A DNA stretch of 64,000 nt, from NCBI GenBank assembly GCA_017303505.1, contig JAFLCP010000008.1, positions 1 to 64,000 of the forward strand, written 5' to 3'. This stretch comes from Planctomycetota bacterium (GTDB lineage Bacteria > Planctomycetota > Planctomycetia > Pirellulales > Pirellulaceae). The notes beneath the pieces are model-generated. The model had not been told where the DNA came from, ran no database searches, and saw only the letters and a list, made by a program, of their open reading frames with translations. The first letter of the stretch is position 1, and each line of letters opens with the position of its first letter. The translations under genes and the position numbers were made by a program. Shown here piece by piece: positions 53,631-63,000 of this stretch.

Positions 53631-54953
53631 TCAACCGATCTCGGTGATTTGTTTTTCCCAGGCGGGGTCGTATTCACGTCGCCATAGCTTCTGTTGATTC
53701 TCATCGTAAAGTACCTTGCCGTTGGTCGCATCGCTCAACACGGTTGCACCCGTTCGATGGGCGATGTTTCCAAGGTGACATAGCAACGTGCTCTTATGCC
53801 CTTCGAGGATGGGCTGATGAAGGAGTTTAGGGGCGTTGGCTCGAACTGCCGCAATCATGTTTTCGAGATGTTGCTTCTGGCCCCAACCGCTACCCTTCAC
53901 TTCTTCTACAAGTTTGTTCTTAACATCGTAGACTTTGTAGTTGCCATTCCCGTCCATTTCCAGATAGCCTTCGGTACCGTAGAAAGCAGCAAAAGGTCCG
54001 AGTGGTGTTTGGCTGCATGAAAGTCCTTGATAGGTGATCTGTTTGCCATCAGCGAATTCGAAAGCGACTTGATGTGTATCAGGCGTTTCTTGATCATCTT
54101 GATAACAGTAACGGCCACCAGAACTGACCGTACGCAACGGATAGTCCACACCTAACCCCCAGCGACAGAGGTCTAGGCCGTGTGGTCCATTGTTGCCTAA
54201 CTCGCCGTTACCCCAATGCCAGAACCAGTGCCAGTTATAATGCACTACGTTGTCTTGATAGGGACGCTTCGGGGCAGGTCCTTGCCATAAATCATAGTCA
54301 AGATAAGGCGGAGGTGAGGTTGGTGGGCTTTTGCCGATGGAGCCTCGTAAACGATTATAGAACGTGCGAGCCAAATAGACTTTGCCAATCGCGCCGGATT
54401 GAACTTTAGCAATCGCTTGCTGAATTTCCGGCGCACTGCGACGTTGGTTCCCAACTTGGACACACCGCTGATAGCGCTCAGCCGCTTGGATCATCCACTC
54501 GCCTTCAGCTGGATTATGGCAAGTAGGTTTCTCGACATACACATGTTTGCCCGCTTTGCAGGCGAGAATAGTAGCCGGTCCGTGCCAATGATTGGGGGCG
54601 GCGCATACAAAAAGATCAACCGATTTATCATCCAAGATTTTGCGGAAGTCCGTGATGGGTTCAGCCGAACTTCCTGCATCAGCCAGCACCTTCGCTCCCG
54701 CTTTGGCGCGATTGGAATCAACATCACATGCATATTTGATGGTCACACCCGGCAACGTTACCAAATCACGCGCTAAATCAAGACCGCGCGAGAGCCCCAT
54801 GATGCCAACCACAACGGGAGGAGTATCATTGAGGCCTTCCTTATCATCCGCCAGAGCCAGCGAAGAAGTCGAAGTAACTGCGCCCGTGAGCGCGATATGA
54901 GCAACGGCGGTGTTCGCTGCTGCCGTTTGCAAAAACTGACGACGGTCAAACAT
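53631..54953 (-). CDS. Gfo/Idh/MocA family oxidoreductase, Tat-exported
   Basis: The 440-residue protein begins MFDRRQFLQTAAANTAVAHI, a Tat-type leader. The Rossmann part has VGIMGLSRGLDLARDLV, a variant glycine motif, and FVCAAPNHWHGPATILACKA followed by VYVEKPTCHNPAEGE with the conserved EKP. The second domain includes HYNWHWFWHWGNGELGNNGP, then GLDLCRWGLG. Tat-exported members with tightly bound NAD(P) are common in planctomycetes and act on sugars or glycosides. AAGGA precedes the ATG. It lies next to sulfatase and TIM-barrel-like genes, which suggests a carbohydrate role. Confidence 0.93.
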   Translation of the reverse strand: MFDRRQFLQTAAANTAVAHIALTGAVTSTSSLALADDKEGLNDTPPVVVGIMGLSRGLDLARDLVTLPGVTIKYACDVDSNRAKAGAKVLADAGSSAEPITDFRKILDDKSVDLFVCAAPNHWHGPATILACKAGKHVYVEKPTCHNPAEGEWMIQAAERYQRCVQVGNQRRSAPEIQQAIAKVQSGAIGKVYLARTFYNRLRGSIGKSPPTSPPPYLDYDLWQGPAPKRPYQDNVVHYNWHWFWHWGNGELGNNGPHGLDLCRWGLGVDYPLRTVSSGGRYCYQDDQETPDTHQVAFEFADGKQITYQGLSCSQTPLGPFAAFYGTEGYLEMDGNGNYKVYDVKNKLVEEVKGSGWGQKQHLENMIAAVRANAPKLLHQPILEGHKSTLLCHLGNIAHRTGATVLSDATNGKVLYDENQQKLWRREYDPAWEKQITEIG

Positions 54954-55075
54954 GTCGACAATCCTTCATAAGGTAGGTAAACGAGGAGTGAGATAGATGA
55001 GCGAAGCGTGGCTTGGTAGGATAGGGGCCGCAACTTCGATTTCATCAGCGGCGAAGTATTCCCAGGGGGGAACGT

Positions 55076-56428
55076 TTGAACGCAACTCATTTTAACTCAT
55101 TTGCCAAGCTGCGAAGAGTCACTTCTTCCCCAATTGGCCATATTTTGACAAATGCCCAAGTGTGGTCTGCCGACGGGAAGTGGATTTATTTTGACGTCCG
55201 AAGCGATCGACATGGGGGAGTATTTGACGGCCGCGAAATCCGGCGAGTGCATGTCCAAACTGGGGAAGAAAGCGTTGTTTACCGGGCAGTCGGACAAGCT
55301 TGTTGCGGCGTGGTGTTAGCCCATCCGCTCGAGGAGAAGATTGTCTTTATACACGGCCCTGAGTATCCCAATAGTGCTTGGAGTTATGGTGCCGCCCGGC
55401 GCGGTGGGGTAGTGCTCGTTATTGGGCAATCGATTCCCGAAAGGCTCGATGCTCGCGATATGGTCGAGCCGTTCACACCTGGTGCACATCGGGGTGGATC
55501 GCACGTGCATCAATTTTCACCCACAGGAGATTGGATCAGTTTTACTTACGAAGATGAGTATCTCGAAGCATTACTTCGTGGCGGGTGCAAAGCGGAAAAG
55601 AATCAACGCAACATAGGTATCGCCATACCGAACGTACCTGTTACCGTTTTGCCACGTCATCCACGCAATCAATCCGCTACTTACTACACTCTCGTATGCA
55701 CCGAGACATGGGATGCACCGCAGCCGGGAAGCGATCAAGTCCAACGGGCGTACGAGGAGAGTTGGGTAGGTGCTCATGGATATCAAAAAGTCGATGGCAC
55801 GCGACAGAACAGAGCTCTGGTATTTCTTGGCGATTTGATCTTGCTCGACGGAAGAAAAGCGACCGAACTTTTTGTCGCTGACATTCCAGAGAACGTCGCG
55901 GCAGACGATCAAGCTTATCGATCGACAGTAGCCATGAAAAAGCAGCGACTTAAACCAACACCTGCAATCCGTCAAAGGCGCTTAACCCATTTGCTTGAAG
56001 GCTTTGAGCCTGGACTACAGGGGGTACGTTTTTGGCCAAGGTCGACACCCGATGGTGCTTTTGTGTTCGTGCTCAAGAAAGATCGACATGGTGTCACGCA
56101 ATTTTGGCGAGTCAAAACCAGCGATGGTCAATCGCAACAATGGACACACAATCCAAGCGACGTGAGCACGAGTTTTACTATCAGCGCTGATGGACGATGG
56201 ATTGCACATGGAATGGACGGTTCGGTGTGTGTCACCAGTTGTGAGGATGGTCGAACGATACGAGTCACTGAATCCTTTGGGGACGACATCGAAATTTTGC
56301 CCGAAGCGATGGTTTGGAATCCAGCCGGAAACTCTATTGCGTTCGTCAGTCCACAAAGGGTTGTTGGTTCTGTTAATAATCAGATTTTTGTCGTGGATGT
56401 GGATCGGGCCACGCTGGATCGGTTGTAA
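55076..56428 (+). CDS. DUF3748 (YidR-like) beta-propeller-like protein
   Basis: The 450-residue protein begins at a TTG (55076) with GGGGGG-rich ribosome site upstream; no ATG is available near it. It matches the DUF3748/YidR family: TNAQVWSADGKWIYFDVRSD, GVFDGREIRRVHVQTGEE, HRGGSHVHQFSPTGDWISFT and, near the end, DVSTSFTISADGRWIAHGMD. The repeated blade-like D-G-W patterns suggest a TolB-like propeller. No signal peptide is seen. Activity is unknown. It is divergent from the Gfo/Idh gene with a 122 bp gap and precedes the sulfatase gene. Confidence 0.9.
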   Translation: MNATHFNSFAKLRRVTSSPIGHILTNAQVWSADGKWIYFDVRSDRHGGVFDGREIRRVHVQTGEESVVYRAVGQACCGVVLAHPLEEKIVFIHGPEYPNSAWSYGAARRGGVVLVIGQSIPERLDARDMVEPFTPGAHRGGSHVHQFSPTGDWISFTYEDEYLEALLRGGCKAEKNQRNIGIAIPNVPVTVLPRHPRNQSATYYTLVCTETWDAPQPGSDQVQRAYEESWVGAHGYQKVDGTRQNRALVFLGDLILLDGRKATELFVADIPENVAADDQAYRSTVAMKKQRLKPTPAIRQRRLTHLLEGFEPGLQGVRFWPRSTPDGAFVFVLKKDRHGVTQFWRVKTSDGQSQQWTHNPSDVSTSFTISADGRWIAHGMDGSVCVTSCEDGRTIRVTESFGDDIEILPEAMVWNPAGNSIAFVSPQRVVGSVNNQIFVVDVDRATLDRL

Positions 56429-56498
56429 TCTAGTTTACAGATTTTTTAATACCACACACCAAAGATGTTCGGCTGGCGAACTACAAGGTAATGCCCCA

Positions 56499-58127
56499 AT
56501 GAAGACCCAGAAGATGTTCAAAAACTTTTGCATCGTCATCGCTTTTTGGGTGAGCTTAAATTGGATTTTGGTCCACGAGGTTCACGCTCAGCAAACAAAG
56601 CCGAATATCATCGTCATATTGTGCGATGACTTGGGGATTGGAGATGTTTCAAGTTTTAATCCACAGGGAAAGATCCAGACGCCGAATATCGATGCTTTGG
56701 CTAATGGTGGTATGAAGTTTACGGATGCGCATAGCAGTTCGTCGGTATGCACACCAACGCGTTATGCTTTGCTTACAGGGCGGTATAATTGGCGTACGCG
56801 TTTGCAGAAAGGAGTTCAGGGAGGAATGAGCCCACCGCTTATTGCAGCGGATCGTATCACCATAGCGGGCATGCTGAAGGAGCATGGTTATTGGACCGCG
56901 TGCGCAGGTAAATGGCATTTAGGTCTTGAATGGCAGTTGAAGCCGAACACAAAAGGCTTCCAAGATGGCATCGAGGCTGGAGCTGCGGGCTGGAACGTCG
57001 ATTTTTCTAAGCCATTTTTGAATGGACCAACGACACGAGGTTTTGATGCCTATTTTGGAATATCTGCCTCGCTGGATATGGTTCCGTACACATTCCTGCG
57101 CGATGATCGAGTCGTCGATATGCCGACCGTGGACAAAGATTTTCCGATGATGCTGGGACGTGAAACTGGAAAGACGCGTCGCGGGCCTGCTGCTGAGAAG
57201 TTTGAAGCGAATCAGGTATTGGATGCAATCACCAATCAATCGATTCAGTGGATTGACGAACGGTCCGCCGCATCAAAGCAGGGGCAACCATTTTTCATTT
57301 ACATACCGTTTGCATCTCCGCATACACCGATTGTGCCCACAGCTGCTTGGCAAAATAAGAGCGGGATCAATCATTACGCGGACTTTGTCATGGAAACCGA
57401 TGCAGCGGTGGGACGGATCATGGACAAGCTAAAATCAGAGGGCTTGCTAGAGAACACGTTGGTGCTTTTCACGAGTGATAACGGCTGTTCGGATCAGGCA
57501 GACTTCAAAACGTTACAAGCGGCGGGGCACGATGCATCCGCCGGGTACCGAGGCTTCAAATCGAAGACCTACGAAGGTGGGCATCGTGTTCCGTTGATTG
57601 CACATTGGCCTGCGACTGTTCCTAGTGGTACGACATGTCATGCTTTGGTGGGCTTACAAGATATCTACGCAACATGTGCGAGTATCGTAGGACATGAATT
57701 GAAGATCAATGAAGCAGAAGATAGCTTCAGTTTCGCTACCTTATTGAAATCACCCGGCAGTGACGCGGTGCGTCCATCGTTGGTACATCATTCCTTGCAG
57801 GGGCGATTTGCATTTAGATCAGGTAATTGGAAGATAATCTATTGGCACGATGGAGGTGGTTTTGGAGATAAGTCCACGGCCAACGATTGGAAAGAGCCGT
57901 TGACGATCGATCAACTCCAATTGTTTGATATGAAGCTTGATCCGTCAGAAAAACAAAATGTGATTCAAGAAAATGTCGAGGTAGCCAAACGCCTGACGGC
58001 TGAGCTTAAGCAATTGATCGAGACGGGCTCATCTCGTCCGAACTCAACGGGCAAAAACGATGTGCGCGTACATTGGTTTGAGCCTGCGCTGCGCGAGAAA
58101 GTAGAGGGGAGAGCAGGAGAGCAGTAG
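56499..58127 (+). CDS. Secreted arylsulfatase
   Basis: The 542-residue protein starts at ATG 56499 with AAGG upstream; the frame stays open over the end of the DUF3748 gene but that part is not coding. A signal peptide ends near EVHAQQ. The sulfatase signature SSSVCTPTRYALLTGR contains Cys84, which must be changed to formylglycine, and Arg88. Metal-binding Asp43/Asp44 lie in VILCDDLGIGD and later residues in LFTSDNGCSDQ. Such enzymes remove sulfate esters from algal or host polysaccharides and are abundant in marine planctomycetes. The anaerobic or FGE-type maturase is not in the window. Confidence 0.95.
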   Translation: MKTQKMFKNFCIVIAFWVSLNWILVHEVHAQQTKPNIIVILCDDLGIGDVSSFNPQGKIQTPNIDALANGGMKFTDAHSSSSVCTPTRYALLTGRYNWRTRLQKGVQGGMSPPLIAADRITIAGMLKEHGYWTACAGKWHLGLEWQLKPNTKGFQDGIEAGAAGWNVDFSKPFLNGPTTRGFDAYFGISASLDMVPYTFLRDDRVVDMPTVDKDFPMMLGRETGKTRRGPAAEKFEANQVLDAITNQSIQWIDERSAASKQGQPFFIYIPFASPHTPIVPTAAWQNKSGINHYADFVMETDAAVGRIMDKLKSEGLLENTLVLFTSDNGCSDQADFKTLQAAGHDASAGYRGFKSKTYEGGHRVPLIAHWPATVPSGTTCHALVGLQDIYATCASIVGHELKINEAEDSFSFATLLKSPGSDAVRPSLVHHSLQGRFAFRSGNWKIIYWHDGGGFGDKSTANDWKEPLTIDQLQLFDMKLDPSEKQNVIQENVEVAKRLTAELKQLIETGSSRPNSTGKNDVRVHWFEPALREKVEGRAGEQ

Positions 58128-58370
58128 AGCTATTCAGGAAAGGATTGCCGTTGAATGGGCGAGTACTCTTTCCTCATCATTGGATGTCGCACTGACGAAT
58201 CGAGAGGCTTATTCGTTCATCTTAAAAGCACGTACAAATGTACGTGAGGTCGTTGCGGATTTTTTTGCGCAATGGGCAATTGCTCCCTCTGGCCTGTTTC
58301 GCGGTTTAGTTGCGTACGTTGATCGTACCAGTTGGGTTGGCTCCGCTGAGGTTAAGCGAATTTGGTTTAA

Positions 58371-58625
58371 CGGGTGCGATCAAGACGCTGACGAATCCAA
58401 CGGCGCGGGCCTAGCCTTCGGCGTACGGGTTAAACGAATCCTGTCTACTCACTCCTTACTCATCTCTACTTACTCGCGCAGCGCGGCGAACGGATGCGAT
58501 CATTGCGCTGACGGATCCAACGGCGCGGGCCTAGCCTTCGGCGTACGGGTTAAACGAATTCTATCTACTCACTCCTTACTTATCTCTACTTACTCGCGCA
58601 GCGCGGCGTACGGGTTAAACGACCG
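58371..58625. repeat. 120 bp tandem duplication (two units plus a partial third)
   Basis: Unit 1 (58371-58490) and unit 2 (58491-58610) agree at nearly every base, and a third unit begins at 58611. Each unit carries the block CTAGCCTTCGGCGTACGGGT, then TAAACGAA. The same core, including TACGGGTTAAACGAA, occurs on the minus strand inside the 9.65 kb element. The frame spanning 58180-58686 is a product of the repeat and is not called as a gene. Confidence 0.85.
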
Positions 58626-58641
58626 AGTGGGGATAAGGACA

Positions 58642-59937
58642 TTAAGGTGCGGCTTGATGCAACAGCGGATCGATGATCTGCACTAAGGTTTTGCCAGGGG
58701 GAGATGCTTGCGTGTTGAAAAGTACACACCATTGATAATGGTCGTGACGATGGACAAGTAAGGCTTCGGTTCCTGCGATAAAGCCCGCGTGCCAGAGATT
58801 CGCACGAGGACCATACGCTTCAGGTAAATCCACGTTATCGTCCCTTTGTGATTGGGGCAGCACTGGTCGCACCATCCAGCCCAATCCTTGAAAAGCATCT
58901 TTGAGCTCACCTGATCGATCGTAACCAGCCGCTCCCTTGGGCCGCTCTTTGATAAGGGCGATGCTACTCGGTGACAAAACGGGAGTGTTTTGGGCATTGG
59001 GCAAAAGCAACGCAGCAAAGCGAACTAAGTCGGCGGCCGTCGATGTCCAACCTCCATGCGCTTCGTAGGCTTCAAAGTTCTCCGCGCCGTACGGTAAGTC
59101 GACTTCTTTTCCGGCATCAGCTGGATACAGCGATGGTCCTTTGCGTTTTTCGCGATCGTAATAAGTGACTTCACCCTCCAGCCGATCTTCGCGTCGGGCT
59201 CGCCCGAGCTGTGTATGCAAACACCCCAACGGCTCTAGGATCTCGCGCTTCACATAATCCGCGTACCGTAATCCAGTAGCTTGCTCGATAAGACAGCCTA
59301 AGATGATATACCCAAAATTGGAGTACGCCGCCCGTGAGCCAGGTTTGAAATCTAAGTCGATCGAAAACATATATTCGACGATTTGCCTGGGCATCACTGG
59401 AAGATCGGTGCCTAATGTTTTGGCAATCACTCGCGCTCGACCGATTGGATCAAAAGACTTGTTCCGATCCCAACCTCCGGTATGTTGCAGGCAATGTCGA
59501 ACGGTGATGGTTTCCCAGCGTTTGTCGGCTATGTCCGGTGACGTCGGATACAAAGTCAATAGACTTGGGAGCACAGGCTCGTCCAAAGTTAATTTTCCTT
59601 GTTCGACCAACTTAAGAACGGCCATCGCCGTAATCGGTTTCGAAACACTTGCAATGCGCAAAATCGAATCGGGCTGCATCTGCTGACGGGCTTCTCGATC
59701 GCTCCAGCCAAAACCTCGGGAATAAAGAAGCTCGCCATCTTTGGCAACCGCTAATGTTGCTCCCGGAATATCGTGTTCACGGAGCATCTTGAGCATCAGA
59801 TCATCAAAAGAGCGGAGCCTAGCCACCTCTGTTCCGCTTACTGGGATATCATCGAGATAAGTAACGGAAGCATGCGCACTTCGTGCACACATTGCGGCGA
59901 TTGATGATGTTGCTAGAAATGTGCGACGGTTGAGCAT
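58642..59937 (-). CDS. Serine hydrolase of the beta-lactamase/class C fold
   Basis: The 431-residue protein starts at ATG 59937, which begins a Tat-like exported N-terminus (MLNRRTFLATSSIAAMCARS). The active-site motifs are SVSK (Ser97, Lys100), YSN (Tyr205) and a C-terminal HAGF that replaces the usual KTG. This matches esterases, D-aminopeptidases and other class C-like hydrolases more than true beta-lactamases. GAGAA precedes the start. The stop lies just beyond the tandem repeat. Its position beside sulfatase and oxidoreductase genes fits a role in processing external substrates. Confidence 0.92.
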   Translation of the reverse strand: MLNRRTFLATSSIAAMCARSAHASVTYLDDIPVSGTEVARLRSFDDLMLKMLREHDIPGATLAVAKDGELLYSRGFGWSDREARQQMQPDSILRIASVSKPITAMAVLKLVEQGKLTLDEPVLPSLLTLYPTSPDIADKRWETITVRHCLQHTGGWDRNKSFDPIGRARVIAKTLGTDLPVMPRQIVEYMFSIDLDFKPGSRAAYSNFGYIILGCLIEQATGLRYADYVKREILEPLGCLHTQLGRARREDRLEGEVTYYDREKRKGPSLYPADAGKEVDLPYGAENFEAYEAHGGWTSTAADLVRFAALLLPNAQNTPVLSPSSIALIKERPKGAAGYDRSGELKDAFQGLGWMVRPVLPQSQRDDNVDLPEAYGPRANLWHAGFIAGTEALLVHRHDHYQWCVLFNTQASPPGKTLVQIIDPLLHQAAP

Positions 59938-60088
59938 AAGATTTCTCACAACGACGTATCGATTCCGTAGTCTATTCATCCAGCCTTGATCGAATGCCTA
60001 TACTGTAACGCTACACGGCTATGTGGAAGCTGCTACTTAGCATATGAGACTGCAGCGCGCCGAACGGGTCCGACACTCATTCAGTTAC

Positions 60089-63000
60089 TTACTTGTCTAG
60101 CAATCGGCTATTTTGCCGTTCAGCCGTATTGAGTTGTTCTTCAAGGTCGGCCATCGACAATAGGCGAAGTGGAACTGCGACATCATAGTTCGCTTCAATT
60201 CGCGCGTAGCGTTCATGCTCTAAGGCGCGATCCACTTCTTCTTCCAGAGCTTGTAACCATGCCGGAACGTCAAACCCAACACCCGTCGGCTCTTTGGTTA
60301 ATGCTTTCGTCTCTGTTACCAGCATTTCAAACGCCGGAGCATCTTTGCCATGTCGAATCTGCCGAATCGCCGGGCGAATCAACGCTCGCATGCGATCTAC
60401 GGTCATCGGCTTGATAAACCGCTCGCTCAAGCGATCCGCAACGGTAGGCATACGCATCGCATATTTTTCTTGCAGCTTGGTTAAGTGCTCCAGGTACATT
60501 TCTGCTTCGCGGCCAATTCGTTCCGATAATGCTCGACGCCATTGATTGGCACCTTTGTGACAACCGCTGCGGACCATGATTTCATGTGCCCAAAAAACGG
60601 GGCGTAGATTCCAGCTCACGCGGTCGTAACGGACTCTCAATCGCAAGAAATCGAGCAACATGTACAGCATCTCGCCACGATCAGATTGAGTCGTAGTACT
60701 GTTATAGTCGCGATACTCAGCGTAATGATCGATGATGCCTTCGAGCACAATCGACAATTGACGCTCAGCCTCGGCCCGTTGAATCTCTCCCGCCTGTAAA
60801 CCATCCAAGAGTGGTTGAACTTCAGGTTGGCCACCATCTTCGACAACCTGATCTAACCAAGCTCCCACTCCTTGATGCAAGATCGCGCGAACGTTGCTCA
60901 AGCGGAGGAATTGTTGGGTGAAAAGGGCTCCGCCGTAACGCTGAATGAAATCGACGAGTCGTTTCCAAGAGGACGAGTTCTCTACCGTTTCCAAAATACT
61001 CAAACGCAGCGTGCGACTGTGAGAAAGCCAACTTACGAGCATCACGCGAGTCAGTTGCTCTAAGAATGGAATCAGTAAGTCGCTGTGTGGTTCCGTGATC
61101 CCAACCATATCCGCCTCGTTCAGCTGATCGACAATGATCTCGGTCGGGGTTGGGTAGGTGGCGCGGTTTTCATACGCTTGTTGGGCAGAAGTACGGGGCT
61201 GAATTTGACGCTGCCAAGCGTAGGCATTTCGTACCAGCGAGCGAACCATCGCCTTGTAGGCAATTTTGTAGAGGTCGTCGAATTCGGTTACCGCTCCACT
61301 TCCCACAGGATTGTTATGTTCCATATGGCGAGCCGTCTCGACCAACTCAACCGCTTGGAAGTAAAGTCCTGCTCGTGGTAGCCATGTGAGCAAATGGGTC
61401 ATCACGCGACGGCGTAGGCGAACCGACGAAATCGATTGTGGATCTCCACCTCGAGCGAGTGGAACGTACAGCAGTGGCTTTGCGTAAAACGCTTTGATTA
61501 ACTCGGGGAAATCGTTTTTGGTTTGCTCCGTGTTGCCGCACATCAACTGAGAGAAAACGCGAACTGCTAAACGATCGTCTTCGGGCAAAGAGGAAAGTGC
61601 GGCAACATCGCTCTGGCCATTTTCACTTCCTGCAATTAGCGTGGCCAACATCAAATGACGGGCATCAGATGTCTCCACGATGGTACCGATCAAGCGATCG
61701 ACCAGCGATTCTTTGGTAAGTCGGCGTCGATCATAGCGCGCCATTGCATCAGCATCGCTTCCACCGCGTGGGATTCGATGTCCGTGAATGTCATCCAATA
61801 AACGAATGAGTCCCTTCGCATTCAAGGCTGCTTGTTCACACCAATGTTTAAGGGCTGAAAGCAGATCCGTTCCCGATTTGCCACCCTCGTTACCTTGGCT
61901 CGTGCGGAGCAGCGGATAGATGGCGACTTGTTTCCACATGTGCGCGATGGCATTGAGGAACGTCAGGTGTTGTTCGATTCTTCGCGACTCTTCTAGTAGT
62001 TCATCTTCTGAATCGGAACCTTCCTCGAAGAGCGAACTATCGAGGCCATCGTTGGTGCTATCTTGGTAGACCACATTTTCATAAGCGGAGTCGAATCGCG
62101 ATCCATCTTCATCTTCACCGTCGGATGATTCGTTGGTGGATGCGAGGCCTTCGTTGGGATTCTCTGGTTTATTCTTGCGTTTCTTAACGGCCAATTGAAA
62201 CTCAGGTGGTGTCCAATATTTTTCGGAGTTTGCTTCAAGATAATCGAAGAACTTCGAAACGAGTGGCCAGCCGAGATTGTTGGGGGCGTCACCCTTTTGC
62301 AATCGCAGTTGAAGGCGTTGTAGCCACTGCTGTGCGAGAATGGAGAAAGTCGTCGAACCGCTTTGAAGGCCAACCTTCTCCGCTTGACTGAGCCAATGCA
62401 CAAGCAGTGCCATGGCTGCTACAAAATCTTCACGCTCGAGTAGGGCTTCAATCACCAAGGCATACGCTTTCGGTGAATCAAAGAGTTCTGCGTGAGGAGC
62501 CCAGAAACGAACGTCACCCGTGGCGGCACCACCCGCATGCCATAGTCGCAATGCGGTTGCTACCAACGAAGCGGATTGATAACTCTCAAGTGGATCCGTT
62601 GCGTCGAGATCGGGAACTTGATGAGGAGCAAACTTGCGCCACCATTCGGCAGTGCTGCGGAATTGTTCGGAAACGCGTTGGCAAATCGCCTCTTCGTTGC
62701 GAGCGGCTGCTTCGCGCCAAATGCGGGACTGCAGCGCAAAAATACTTTCCATCAAAGCGACAAGATCGTCAACGCGATGATCGCGGACCGCGCTCTCGGG
62801 TCCATGAAACCGGCTGAAATTACCTGCAAAACCGAGAATATTCCACGGATCAACGACAGCGCCGCATTCAATGCCGCGTTGTAGCAAATCCATAATTTGG
62901 GAGGGAACTGCCGAGGCATATTTGAGATTGCCTTGTTGCAACGCTTGCGAACCGGCCGTTACCAAACAATCAATACGACAGATAATTCGGGCAGCGGGTA

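Noticed and set aside
56190..56498. Extended N-terminus of the sulfatase
   Set aside because: The added 103 residues overlap the end of the DUF3748 gene in another frame and would bury the signal peptide.
58180..58686. 168-residue frame with an internal peptide repeat
   Set aside because: The repeated peptide is just the 120 bp DNA duplication read in frame; there is no ribosome site and the unit is shared with non-coding DNA at 9.7 kb.
58642..59937. Beta-lactamase resistance gene
   Set aside because: The third motif is HAGF rather than KTG and the gene lies among catabolic genes; a general class C-fold hydrolase is the safer call.
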